From: Sphingomonas sp. KR3-1
GTDB lineage: Bacteria; Pseudomonadota; Alphaproteobacteria; Sphingomonadales; Sphingomonadaceae
NCBI RefSeq assembly: GCF_040049295.1
Contig: NZ_JBDZDQ010000002.1
Location: forward strand, 744,001-808,000
Direction: 5' to 3'
Length of the DNA stretch: 64,000 nt
A program made the translations under genes and the position numbers. This document shows, piece after piece, positions 8,864-16,175 of the stretch; the stretch's first letter is position 1, and the number at the start of each line of letters is the position of its first letter. Below the pieces are notes generated by a model, which ran no database searches, was not told where the DNA came from, and saw nothing but the letters and a program-made list of their open reading frames with translations.

Positions 8864-9871
8864 ATGAAGCCAGTCATCTTCGGCGTATCCGGCCTGTCGC
8901 TCACGGCCGAGGAGCGCGATTTCTTCCGTGATGCCGATCCGCTCGGCTACATCCTGTTCAAGCGCAATTGCGAGAGCCGCGACCAGATGCGCGCGCTCAC
9001 CGAGGAATTGCGCACGCTCTCCGGCCGCGCCGACCTGCCGATCCTGATCGACCAGGAAGGCGGCCGGGTCAGCCGGATGGTGCCGCCGGTGTGGCCGGCC
9101 TTTCCGGCGGGCGAGGTGTTCGGCAAGCTCTACGACATCGCGCCGATCTCCGCGATCGAGGCGGCGCGGGCCAATTACCACGCGCTCGGGATGATGCTCG
9201 CCGAAGTGGGCGTCACCGTCGACTGCGCGCCGTTGCTCGATGTGGTGACGCCCGAAGTCACCCAGGCGATCGGCGATCGCGCGTTCGGCAGCGAGCCGAT
9301 GCGCGTCGCGGCGCTCGGCCAGGCCTGTGTCGAGGGCCTGCGCCGCGGCGGCGTCGTCGGCGTGGTCAAGCATATGCCGGGGCACGGCCGCGCGCTGGTC
9401 GACAGCCATCTTGAGCTGCCGCGCGTCAAGGTGGACGAGGCGGCTCTGGCACAGGACATCGCGCCCTTCCACGCGCTGAAAGACGCGCCGATGGGCATGA
9501 CCTGCCACGTTGTGTTCGAGGCCTGGGACGCCGAGCGCCCCGCCACGCTCTCACCCAAGGTGATCCAGGAGATCATCCGCACCCGCATCGGGTTCGACGG
9601 GCTGCTGATGACCGACGACATCGACATGAAGGCGCTGTCGGGCACGCCAGGCGAGAAGGCGACCCAGGCGCTGGCTGCGGGCTGCGACGTGGTGCTCGAT
9701 TGCTGGGCGCGGATGGACGAGATGATCGAGATCACCGGCCTGCTCCCCGATGCCACGCCCGAATGCGTCGAGCGGCTCGATCGCGCGATGGCAACGACCG
9801 GCGCCGACGAGCCCGAGGCGGACTTCGCCGAACTCGTGGCAAAACGGGACGCGCTGCTCGCTCAGCTCTGA
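8864..9871 (+). CDS. nagZ: Beta-N-acetylhexosaminidase (cell-wall recycling)
   Basis: 335 residues, glycoside hydrolase family 3. It removes N-acetylglucosamine from anhydro-muropeptides in the cytoplasm during peptidoglycan recycling. Key blocks are LPILIDQEGGRVSR, DCAPLLDV, the loop KHMPGHGRALVDSHLELP (the His/Asp loop specific to NagZ) and FDGLLMTDDIDMKALSG, which contains the nucleophile Asp. The NagZ loop usually reads KHFPGHGDT; here Phe is Met and the last two positions are changed. The gene lies in the argS-to-tatC run, 79 bases after the SPOR gene. Confidence 0.95.
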   Translation: MKPVIFGVSGLSLTAEERDFFRDADPLGYILFKRNCESRDQMRALTEELRTLSGRADLPILIDQEGGRVSRMVPPVWPAFPAGEVFGKLYDIAPISAIEAARANYHALGMMLAEVGVTVDCAPLLDVVTPEVTQAIGDRAFGSEPMRVAALGQACVEGLRRGGVVGVVKHMPGHGRALVDSHLELPRVKVDEAALAQDIAPFHALKDAPMGMTCHVVFEAWDAERPATLSPKVIQEIIRTRIGFDGLLMTDDIDMKALSGTPGEKATQALAAGCDVVLDCWARMDEMIEITGLLPDATPECVERLDRAMATTGADEPEADFAELVAKRDALLAQL

Positions 9872-9932
9872 TTCATTTGGATTGGCGTAGCTTCGATTCT
9901 TCCTGCATCTTCACTCGCAGGGGAGCGAGCCA

Positions 9933-10589
9933 ATGCGGCTTCGGGATTATGCGTGGCGCCGCGCCGGAAAGGGCGAGGCGGTCGAGTTCGTGGCGGTGCT
10001 GAACGGGCAGGTGCGCCCGTCGCCGCTCGACAGCAACACGGTGCAGCTCTGGTCTGCGCCGCTGCCCTTCTATGCCGATACCGAACTGGTCCGTATCGTC
10101 GACCAGAGCCGCGGTGCGCCCAATGCGCGGCTGGCGCTGTCGGCGGGCGGCCAGGCGGTGCTGCTCGATCACAGCAACGTGCCGATCTACCGGCACAATG
10201 CCCGGGTCGGCATGCGGATCTCCGCCGCGAACGCCGCCGCCTATGCCGCCTTCTTCTTCGATCATGTCGGCGGCGCGCATGGGCGCTTCCTGATCGTCGA
10301 ATCGGCGCGCGAGCTTGCCTGGCAGCCCGATGCCGATCCCGCCGCGATCGCCTCCGCCGCGCTGGAGATTCGCCCGGTGACGTTGCGCGGGGTGGAAAAG
10401 GACGCGTTCCTGCTCAGCGCCACGGTGGTGTTCAAGACCGGGCTGTTCCACGGCGAGATCCGCGTCGCGCCCGATGGCCGGGTGGACATGCTGAGCGAGG
10501 CGGTGCTCGTCGATCGGCTGCCGGTCCGGCCCGATTGCACCAAGGCGACCGATCCCTTCCACGCCGCTTCCGAAGGCCAGCTCTATTGA
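9933..10589 (+). CDS. Conserved-position hypothetical protein
   Basis: 218 residues, ATG with GGGGAG upstream. I do not recognise a domain. It has no signal peptide or membrane segment and reads as a soluble mixed alpha/beta protein (VLLDHSNVPIYRHNARVGMRI; KDAFLLSATVVFKTGLFHGEIRVAPDGRVDML). It lies between nagZ and scpA in a run of housekeeping genes, and its base composition matches its neighbours, which argues for a native and expressed gene. A link to cell-wall recycling or chromosome segregation is only a guess from position. Confidence 0.75.
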   Translation: MRLRDYAWRRAGKGEAVEFVAVLNGQVRPSPLDSNTVQLWSAPLPFYADTELVRIVDQSRGAPNARLALSAGGQAVLLDHSNVPIYRHNARVGMRISAANAAAYAAFFFDHVGGAHGRFLIVESARELAWQPDADPAAIASAALEIRPVTLRGVEKDAFLLSATVVFKTGLFHGEIRVAPDGRVDMLSEAVLVDRLPVRPDCTKATDPFHAASEGQLY

Positions 10590-10628
10590 GCCGGTGACTT
10601 CTGCCGCGCGGGCTGCTTAGATCGATCG

Positions 10629-11363
10629 ATGGACGTCGAGACTGCGGACAGGTTGAAGATCGATATCGACGGCTGGGAAGGGCCGCTCGACCTGCTGCTG
10701 ACGCTTGCGCGCACGCAGAAGGTCGACCTGCGCCAGATCTCGATCCTCCAGCTCGTCGAGCAATATCTCGGCTTCGTGAACGAGGCGCGCGAGCTGAAGC
10801 TCGAGCTTGCCGCCGATTATCTCGTGATGGCCGCCTGGCTGGCCTATCTCAAATCGGCGCTGCTGCTGCCGCGCAACCCCGAGGAGACGCCGAGCCCCGA
10901 GGAGCTGGCGCTGCGGCTGCAGCTGCGGCTCGAGCGGCTCAACGCGATGCGCGAGGCCGGCGCTCGGCTGATGGCGCGCGACCGCACCGGCCGCGATAAT
11001 TTCTTCCGCGGCGCGCCCGAGGGCCTGCGCGTGCTGCGCAAGGCACGCTGGGAAGCGGAGATCTACGACCTGATTTCCGCCTATGGCAGGATCAGCGCGC
11101 GCACCCGGCCGGTGATGCACGTCGTCGCGCACCGCGACGTGATGACGCTGGAGGCGGCGATCGAGCGCGTTTCGAAGCTGATCGGCGCGCGGATCGACTG
11201 GAGCACGCTTCAGTCCTTCCTGCCCGAGGATGCCAGCGGCCCCTATGCCAAGTCGGCACTCGCCTCGTCCTTCGTCGCTGCGCTCGAGCTGGCCAAGCAG
11301 GGGCGGGTGGAACTCAAGCAGAAATCGGCCTTTGCGCCGCTCTATCTCAAGGCAATTGCATGA
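10629..11363 (+). CDS. scpA: Segregation and condensation protein A
   Basis: 244 residues. ScpA is the kleisin subunit that bridges SMC heads in the chromosome condensation complex together with ScpB. The N-terminal block IDGWEGPLDLLLTLARTQKVDLRQISILQLVEQYL is diagnostic of the family. The C-terminal winged-helix region follows (TLEAAIERVSKLIGARIDW). Its last codons overlap the start of scpB by four bases (ATGA, 11360-11363), a translational coupling usual for this pair. No smc gene is in the window. Confidence 0.96.
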   Translation: MDVETADRLKIDIDGWEGPLDLLLTLARTQKVDLRQISILQLVEQYLGFVNEARELKLELAADYLVMAAWLAYLKSALLLPRNPEETPSPEELALRLQLRLERLNAMREAGARLMARDRTGRDNFFRGAPEGLRVLRKARWEAEIYDLISAYGRISARTRPVMHVVAHRDVMTLEAAIERVSKLIGARIDWSTLQSFLPEDASGPYAKSALASSFVAALELAKQGRVELKQKSAFAPLYLKAIA

Positions 11364-11968
11364 CCCCTGAAGACGCCGCGTCGCGCGCGGTGGAGGCGGT
11401 GCTGTTCGCCTCCGAGACCCCGATGAACCTGGACGAGATCCGCGCCCATGTCGGCCCGGAGATGGACGTGCGGGCGGCGCTCGCCGCTCTCGAGGCGCTC
11501 TATGCCGGGCGCGGGATCGAGCTGGTCCGCCGCGGCGACCGCTGGCATTTCCAGACCGCCGCCGATCTCGCCCATCTGCTCCGCCGCGACCGCGAGGAGA
11601 GCCGCAAGCTCAGTCGCGCGGGCATCGAGACGCTGGCGATCATCGCCTATCACGAGCCGGTGACCCGCGCCGAGATCGAGGCGATCCGCGGCGTGCAGAT
11701 CTCCAAGGGTACGATCGACGTGCTGATGGAAGCCGGCTGGGTGCGGCCCGCCGGGCGCCGCGAAGTGCCCGGGCGGCCGCTGATGTATGCCACCACCGGC
11801 GGCTTCCTCACCCATTTCGGCCTTGCCAGCCGCCGCGACTTGCCGGGCATCGACGATCTCAAGGCGGCCGGCCTGCTCGATCCGGTCGATCTCGCGATGG
11901 AAGCGCTGGGCGAGGGCGGCGACGAGCCGGAGCCGGCCGAAATCGAAACTGTCACGGACGACGAATAG
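11360..11968 (+). CDS. scpB: Segregation and condensation protein B
   Basis: 202 residues. ScpB is the dimeric winged-helix subunit of the SMC-ScpAB condensin. Visible signatures are AVEAVLFASETPMNLDEIRAHVG at the N-terminus and LSRAGIETLAIIAYHEPVTRAEIEAIRGV in the middle, which is the most conserved ScpB segment. The C-terminus ends in an acidic tail (EGGDEPEPAEIETVTDDE). It overlaps scpA by four bases and precedes tatA by 73 bases, so transcription may continue into the tat genes. Confidence 0.96.
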   Translation: MTPEDAASRAVEAVLFASETPMNLDEIRAHVGPEMDVRAALAALEALYAGRGIELVRRGDRWHFQTAADLAHLLRRDREESRKLSRAGIETLAIIAYHEPVTRAEIEAIRGVQISKGTIDVLMEAGWVRPAGRREVPGRPLMYATTGGFLTHFGLASRRDLPGIDDLKAAGLLDPVDLAMEALGEGGDEPEPAEIETVTDDE

Positions 11969-12041
11969 GGGCTCCCGGCGCTTGGGCATTGCCGCAGGTG
12001 CGCGCGAAGCCTAGATACAGCCAGATTCGAGGAGATTTGTA

Positions 12042-12278
12042 ATGGGTAGCATGAGCCTGGTGCACTGGCTGATCGTCGGTGTCTTCGTTATCCTCCTGTT
12101 CGGCGGCACGCGCTTCTCGAACATGATGGGTGACGTCGCCAAGGGCATCAAGCAGTTCAAGAAGGGCATGTCGGAGGACGACGACGACAAGCCGGCGCCG
12201 ACCCGCATCGAGGGCAAGTCCACGCCCGAGCCGACGGTGCAGCGCGAGGCGGAACCCGCCCGCGAAGAGCAGCGCTGA
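12042..12278 (+). CDS. tatA: Sec-independent translocase subunit TatA
   Basis: 78 residues with the TatA plan: a short N-terminus, one membrane helix ([20 protein letters not shown]), the hinge and amphipathic helix [16 protein letters not shown], then a charged, disordered tail. TatA subunits form the pore through which folded proteins carrying twin-arginine signals leave the cytoplasm; the DUF1501 protein at 2.0-3.2 kb is a candidate substrate. tatB follows 51 bases later. The FG pair after the helix is conserved (LFGG). Confidence 0.96.
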   Translation: MGSMSLVHWLIVGVFVILLFGGTRFSNMMGDVAKGIKQFKKGMSEDDDDKPAPTRIEGKSTPEPTVQREAEPAREEQR

Positions 12279-12329
12279 CCTTCCGCGCCCCCGGTGCTGA
12301 GCCGGGGTGCAGCTTCTGGCGATTGATCG

Positions 12330-12872
12330 ATGCTTGATTTCAACGCGCCCGAATTCGTGGTCGTCGCCATCGTGGCGCTGATCGTGATCGGGCCCAAGGA
12401 TCTGCCCAAGGCGATGCGCTTCCTGGGCAAGTGGTTCGGCAAGGCGCGCGCCGTCGCGCGCCAGTTCCGTTCCGGGTTCGACAATATGGTGCGCGAGGCC
12501 GAGCTGGCCGAGCTCGAGAAGCAATGGGCGGCGGAGAATGCCCGGATCATGTCCGAGCATCCGCCCGCGGCGCTTCCCGCCCCCGCGCCCGAAGCCGAGG
12601 TCTATCACGCCGGAGAGGATGCGCCGCCCGTGATGGTCGAGCAGCCGATGATCGCCGCTGAGACGCCGGGTGTCTCGGCGCCCAAGCCCAAGCGGGTTCG
12701 TAAGCCCGCCGCTGTCGCGCCGGTAGCCGAGACCGCTTCGGTTGAAGCCGCACCCAAGTCCAAGCCGCGGACGCGCAAGGCGCCCGCCGCCGATCCGGCC
12801 GAAGCTGCTGCCGCGGCCAAGCCGCGCGCACGCAAGCCGAAGGCGCAGCCGCCCGCCGAGGCAGCCGAATGA
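12330..12872 (+). CDS. tatB: Sec-independent translocase subunit TatB
   Basis: 180 residues. The N-terminal membrane segment and hinge FVVVAIVALIVIGPKDLPKAMRFLGKW carry the TatB signature, including the conserved GPKDLP. The following helix (FRSGFDNMVREAELAELEKQW) matches the TatB amphipathic helix. TatB with TatC forms the receptor for twin-arginine signal peptides. The C-terminal third is Ala/Pro/Lys/Arg-rich and of low complexity, as is usual in sphingomonads. It overlaps tatC by four bases. Confidence 0.95.
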   Translation: MLDFNAPEFVVVAIVALIVIGPKDLPKAMRFLGKWFGKARAVARQFRSGFDNMVREAELAELEKQWAAENARIMSEHPPAALPAPAPEAEVYHAGEDAPPVMVEQPMIAAETPGVSAPKPKRVRKPAAVAPVAETASVEAAPKSKPRTRKAPAADPAEAAAAAKPRARKPKAQPPAEAAE

Positions 12873-13648
12873 GGGACATCGACGACACCCAGCAGCCGCT
12901 GCTCGAGCATCTGATCGAGCTGCGCCGCCGCCTCCTCTACTGCGTCGCCGCGCTGGTGGTGGCCTTCCTCGCGTCCTTCTATTTCTCGAAGGAAATCTAC
13001 GGGTTCCTGGTCCACCCGCTCGCCGCGGCGGGGCAGAACAAGATCTATTTCACCCAGATCTTCGGCGCGTTCTTCGTCCAGCTCAAGGTCGCCTTCTTCG
13101 CAGCGATGATGCTGTCCTTCCCGGTGATCGCGTCGCAGCTCTGGCAGTTCGTCGCGCCGGGGCTCTACAAGCAGGAGAAGAAGGCGCTGCTGCCGTTCCT
13201 GCTCGCCACGCCGGTGCTGTTCCTCGCGGGCTGCTCGCTGGCTTATTGGGTCGCGATCCCCACCGCCTTGCACTTCCTGCTCGGCTATCAGGGCAATCTC
13301 GGCGGCGGCGTCGAACAGCAGGCGCTGCCCGAGGCCGAGAAATATCTCGACTTCATCATGCAGTTCCTGTTCGCCTTCGGCATCACCTTCCTGCTGCCGG
13401 TGCTGCTGATGCTGCTCGAGCGCGCGGGCATCGTCACCTATGAGCAGCTGAAGAGCGTGTGGCGCTATGCGATCGTCGCTGCCTTCGCGGTCGCGGCGGT
13501 ACTGACCCCGCCGGACGTCGGCTCGCAGCTGCTGCTGGCGATCCCGCTGATCGGGCTGTATTTCGTGTCGCTGGTGGCGATCTGGTTCACGCGCCGGCGG
13601 CGCAGTGCCCAGGACGAGGCGGAGACCAACGAGGTCGAGCCCGCCTGA
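12869..13648 (+). CDS. tatC: Sec-independent translocase subunit TatC
   Basis: 259 residues with six membrane segments. TatC is the core receptor that binds the twin-arginine signal. Signatures are HLIELRRRLLYCVAALVV near the N-terminus and QFVAPGLYKQEKKALLPFL in the first periplasmic region. The segment YAIVAAFAVAAVLTPPDVGSQ, with the conserved TPPD before the last helices, completes the set. The gene overlaps tatB by four bases and is the last gene of the plus-strand run that starts at argS. Confidence 0.97.
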   Translation: MRDIDDTQQPLLEHLIELRRRLLYCVAALVVAFLASFYFSKEIYGFLVHPLAAAGQNKIYFTQIFGAFFVQLKVAFFAAMMLSFPVIASQLWQFVAPGLYKQEKKALLPFLLATPVLFLAGCSLAYWVAIPTALHFLLGYQGNLGGGVEQQALPEAEKYLDFIMQFLFAFGITFLLPVLLMLLERAGIVTYEQLKSVWRYAIVAAFAVAAVLTPPDVGSQLLLAIPLIGLYFVSLVAIWFTRRRRSAQDEAETNEVEPA

Positions 13649-13656
13649 TACGGAAA

Positions 13657-13680
13657 GCCCCTCCCGCGCAGGGGAGGGGC
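13657..13680. terminator. Hairpin between tatC and the entericidin-like gene
   Basis: A perfect 9-base inverted repeat (arms 13657-13665 and 13672-13680) follows the tatC stop by 9 bases. It lies between converging genes and could end transcription from both sides. No long T-tract follows. Confidence 0.6.
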
Positions 13681-13701
13681 CGTCCTTCGATAGCTAGAGG
13701 T

Positions 13702-13836
13702 TTACTTGGCGTCGTCGGCGGTCTTGGCGACCGTGTCGCCCGCCGAGGAAACGTCCTTGCCGGCGCCTTCGATCGTGTTGCAGGCCGCAACCAGCATTGC
13801 GCTCGCCAGGGCGACGCAGGTGATGATCTTACGCAT
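13702..13836 (-). CDS. Entericidin A/B-like small lipoprotein
   Basis: 44 residues, ATG preceded by GGAGAG. The N-terminus MRKIITCVALASAMLVAAC is a lipoprotein signal peptide with the lipobox VAAC; the mature peptide would start at Cys19. The remainder (NTIEGAGKDVSSAGDTVAKTADDAK) matches the entericidin family of small envelope lipoproteins. In many alphaproteobacteria these are controlled by the general stress sigma factor. A near-consensus EcfG promoter lies ~50-70 bases upstream (13884-13909), and the stress locus begins next door. The exact function is unknown. Confidence 0.9.
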   Translation of the reverse strand: MRKIITCVALASAMLVAACNTIEGAGKDVSSAGDTVAKTADDAK

Positions 13837-13883
13837 CGTGTCTCTCCAAAAAATACCGGACCCCGAAGGGGAGTCGGAAGGAC

Positions 13884-13909
13884 AATGCTCGGCCCCGCGC
13901 AAACGTTCC
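13884..13909 (-). promoter_or_regulatory. Near-consensus EcfG-type promoter for the entericidin-like gene
   Basis: On the minus strand a perfect -35 GGAAC (13905-13909) is followed by 17 bases and CATT (13884-13887). This differs in one base from the alphaproteobacterial stress-sigma consensus GGAAC-N16/17-CGTT. It ends 47 bases upstream of the entericidin-like start. The reading as an EcfG promoter is inference. Confidence 0.5.
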
Positions 13910-13967
13910 GTCTGCGTCCAAGTGGCTGGAGATGCTGGAGAAGATGGGGAGCCCCGAAAAAAGTGTA

Positions 13968-14121
13968 GGCCCGGAAGCGTCACCGGGGGGGGGAGGGTTG
14001 ACGCTTCCGGGCCCATGTCTTGGATAGCGAGAGCGGGGGGGCAAAAGGTCACTATCCGAAGAGTAAAACGGACCATGCGGTCCGGGGTTCCACGCCGTTC
14101 GAATTTTTTTCGAACTTTTTT
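13968..14121 (+). ncRNA. Candidate structured small RNA with intrinsic terminator
   Basis: This 305-base gap between two minus-strand genes holds no credible ORF but is rich in inverted repeats. They are a 15-base perfect repeat (13968-13982 / 13999-14013), GGATAG/CTATCC (14022-14027 / 14052-14057), CGGACC-ATGC-GGTCCG (14069-14084) and GTTCGAA-T5-TTCGAAC (14097-14115) followed by six T. The last is a textbook plus-strand terminator, yet no plus-strand gene ends here. A TTGACG at 13998-14003 could be a -35 box, giving an RNA of ~90-100 bases. Alternatively, the large hairpin read on the minus strand, followed by TACACTTTTTT, could terminate phyP. Confidence 0.45.
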
Positions 14122-14141
14122 ATCTGGGTTGTTGTGGCCCC

Positions 14142-15716
14142 TCAGGGCCGGCCGGTGATCGCGATCGCGGCCTCATAGGCGCCGGTGAGCGGATCGTGGT
14201 GCAGCTTGGTGCGCAGCTGCCGGGCGAGGCCGCCGATCACGCGGCCATAGCGGTTCTCGATCAGTTCCTCGAGCGCGGGACTCTCGACCAGCGCCGGCGA
14301 CGTGACGCGCAGCAGCGCGCGGCTGTCATCATCGTCGATCAGCTTGATCGAGATGCGGATCTGCGCGGCCGGATTGCAGTTCATCGCCAGCTCGACGATC
14401 TCGGTGAGCAGGAAGGCGACCGCGATAGCGACATCCTGGTTGGCGAGCACCGGGGTGAGGTCCAGCGTAACGCCCATGCCCTGCGCGCGCTCGGGCGCGG
14501 TGGCGCGGATGTTCGCGGCGAGCTCGCCGATCACCGAGCGCAGGTCGAGCCCGCGATTTTCCTCGAGCTCGGCATAGTGGTGGCGATGCACCACCGCGAG
14601 CGCATCGACGCGGCGCTGGATCGAGGCATAGGCCTCGCTCGCCTCGGCGCTTTTGGCGCTGCGCGCGTGGAAATTGATCAGGCTGGCAATCACCTGCAGG
14701 TTGTTCTTCACGCGGTGATGGACTTCGCGGGTGAGCTTGGTCTGGCGCACCAGCCCCTCGGCCAGGTCCGCCTCATGCTCCTTCACCGTGCGGGTGATCT
14801 CGCGGAAGGTGTCGCCCAGCTCGCGGATTTCGGCGGCAGGCATGTCGCCGAAGCGCTTGATGTCGATCATCTCGCCGGGCTTGTAGGCGCCAACGCTGGC
14901 GCGCAGCCGCCGCAGCGGGCGGATCAGCAGGATGTCCACCACGAACCAGCTGATCCCGGCGGCCGCCAGCCACATCAGCACCAGCACCACCGTGTTGATG
15001 ATCATCGGCGAGGTGATCGGCGCGCCGAGCATCGACATTTCGAACGCGACCCCGTCGAGCCCGAGATCGTCGGGAATGGTCTCGCGCCGGTCGAGCGGGC
15101 CGATGCCCTGGAGCTGGCGCAGCACCAGCCGGTCGCCATGGCCGACCAGCGCGGCGCCATATTGGGGAACGAAGCCGCTCGGCTGCACGATGCTGGCGAG
15201 CGAGGCGGTGGGATAGAAGGCAGTGGCGGTGCCGCCGGCCTTGCCGCCGATGCGCAGCGTCATCCCGTCATCGATAAGCGTGGTGCGCACCTGGCGCGGC
15301 TGGAGTACGGCCTTGCCGGCGATTGCGAAATTCTGGCCGCAGATCACCCGGCCATTGGCATCGGCGATGGCGAAGCGCGCGCCCGCCGCGGTGGCGAAAG
15401 TGCCGGCGAGGCGGGTGCAGGCGGGGGCGTCGTGCGGGTTCGCCTCCAGCGCCTCGAGCGCGCTCGACAGCTGGCCGACATGGTTGACGAGCAGGTCGCG
15501 CAGCACGCCCGAGCTTTCGCCCGCGGCGACCCGCAACCGCTCGCGCGCCTCGGTATCGGCGCTGCGCGTGCTCTGCAGCGTGGTGAACAGCGCGATCAGC
15601 GCGAGCGGCAACAAGCAGACGATCAGGTAGAGAAACACCTTGGCGCCGGTGGGCATAGCCCCCAGCGTCGCCGCCGGATGGAGCCTGGCGCGCGTTTCTT
15701 CTTCCTGAATGTCCAT
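14142..15716 (-). CDS. phyP: PhyP-type HisKA_2 sensor kinase/phosphatase of the general stress response
   Basis: 524 residues. Two membrane helices (~27-48 and ~240-262) flank a periplasmic sensor domain, followed by a HAMP-like linker and a HisKA_2 phosphoacceptor region EVHHRVKNNLQVIASLINFHA with the His before Arg at residue 334. The ATP-binding domain is degenerate. The N-box reads LLTEIVELAMNCNP instead of a NELVTNAxKHA-like motif, and no DxGxG motif is visible. In Sphingomonas melonis Fr1 a kinase-like PhyP beside nepR acts as a negative regulator of PhyR. The missing ATP-site residues fit a phosphatase. The gene lies 10 bases after nepR and is probably in its operon. Confidence 0.88.
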   Translation of the reverse strand: MDIQEEETRARLHPAATLGAMPTGAKVFLYLIVCLLPLALIALFTTLQSTRSADTEARERLRVAAGESSGVLRDLLVNHVGQLSSALEALEANPHDAPACTRLAGTFATAAGARFAIADANGRVICGQNFAIAGKAVLQPRQVRTTLIDDGMTLRIGGKAGGTATAFYPTASLASIVQPSGFVPQYGAALVGHGDRLVLRQLQGIGPLDRRETIPDDLGLDGVAFEMSMLGAPITSPMIINTVVLVLMWLAAAGISWFVVDILLIRPLRRLRASVGAYKPGEMIDIKRFGDMPAAEIRELGDTFREITRTVKEHEADLAEGLVRQTKLTREVHHRVKNNLQVIASLINFHARSAKSAEASEAYASIQRRVDALAVVHRHHYAELEENRGLDLRSVIGELAANIRATAPERAQGMGVTLDLTPVLANQDVAIAVAFLLTEIVELAMNCNPAAQIRISIKLIDDDDSRALLRVTSPALVESPALEELIENRYGRVIGGLARQLRTKLHHDPLTGAYEAAIAITGRP

Positions 15717-15726
15717 CAGCTAAGGA

Positions 15727-15894
15727 CTAGTCGAGCTTCTTCAGCAGGTCGAGCAGGTCATCGGGCACAGCTTCGCTGACCGCTTCGTCATAGGCCTGAC
15801 GCAGCGCTTCCCCGACATTGCGGCCGGGGCGACCGGTTTCCTTTCCGCCGTCTGACTTGGACGGTTTTTTCATTTTGTCATCCGCGGAACGCAC
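15727..15894 (-). CDS. nepR: Anti-sigma factor NepR
   Basis: 55 residues from the GTG at 15894, which has a strong AGGGGGG ribosome-binding site; an in-frame ATG at 15873 would give 48 residues but has no clear site. The core GRNVGEALRQAYDEAVSEAVPDDLLDLLKKLD is the NepR signature of two helices around a conserved Pro-Asp. NepR binds the stress sigma factor EcfG and holds it inactive until phosphorylated PhyR takes NepR away. It is transcribed away from phyR and lies directly upstream of phyP. Confidence 0.95.
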   Translation of the reverse strand: MRSADDKMKKPSKSDGGKETGRPGRNVGEALRQAYDEAVSEAVPDDLLDLLKKLD

Positions 15895-16036
15895 TAATTC
15901 CCCCCTGCGCCATGGCGTCAGCCAGGGCTCGGACTAAAAGCGACGGCTTCCGGATGCAATGTCCGGAATTGAACGAAAGCCACCGGTCGCATCGGGCCGG
16001 CGGCTGTGCAGCTATACAACGCAGCATCTGCCATGA

Positions 16037-16061
16037 AACCAAACAGCGCGTCGTTTGTTCC
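16037..16061 (-). promoter_or_regulatory. Possible EcfG promoter for nepR-phyP
   Basis: On the minus strand GGAAC (16057-16061), 16 bases, then GGTT (16037-16040) matches GGAAC-N16-CGTT except for one base. It is ~140 bases upstream of the nepR GTG. Autoregulation of nepR by EcfG is common in alphaproteobacteria; its use here is inference. Confidence 0.4.
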
Positions 16062-16123
16062 ACAGGCGATGCAATATCCGGGAGGGGCTCCTTCGGGTTG
16101 CATAAATGAAGATTTGCAAGCTT

Positions 16124-16149
16124 GGAACGGGGATGAAACAATCCGTTCC
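16124..16149. promoter_or_regulatory. Palindromic EcfG-like promoter element between nepR and phyR
   Basis: GGAACGG (16124-16130) and CCGTTCC (16143-16149) form a perfect 7-base inverted repeat with a 12-base spacer. Read on either strand this gives GGAAC-N15-CGTT. Both elements of the stress-sigma promoter are exact, but the spacer is one base shorter than the usual 16-17. It ends 26 bases before the phyR ATG. It may drive phyR, nepR or both, or it may be a binding site for another dimeric regulator. Confidence 0.5.
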
Positions 16150-16175
16150 GCACTCGATTGGAGAATAGCACTACA

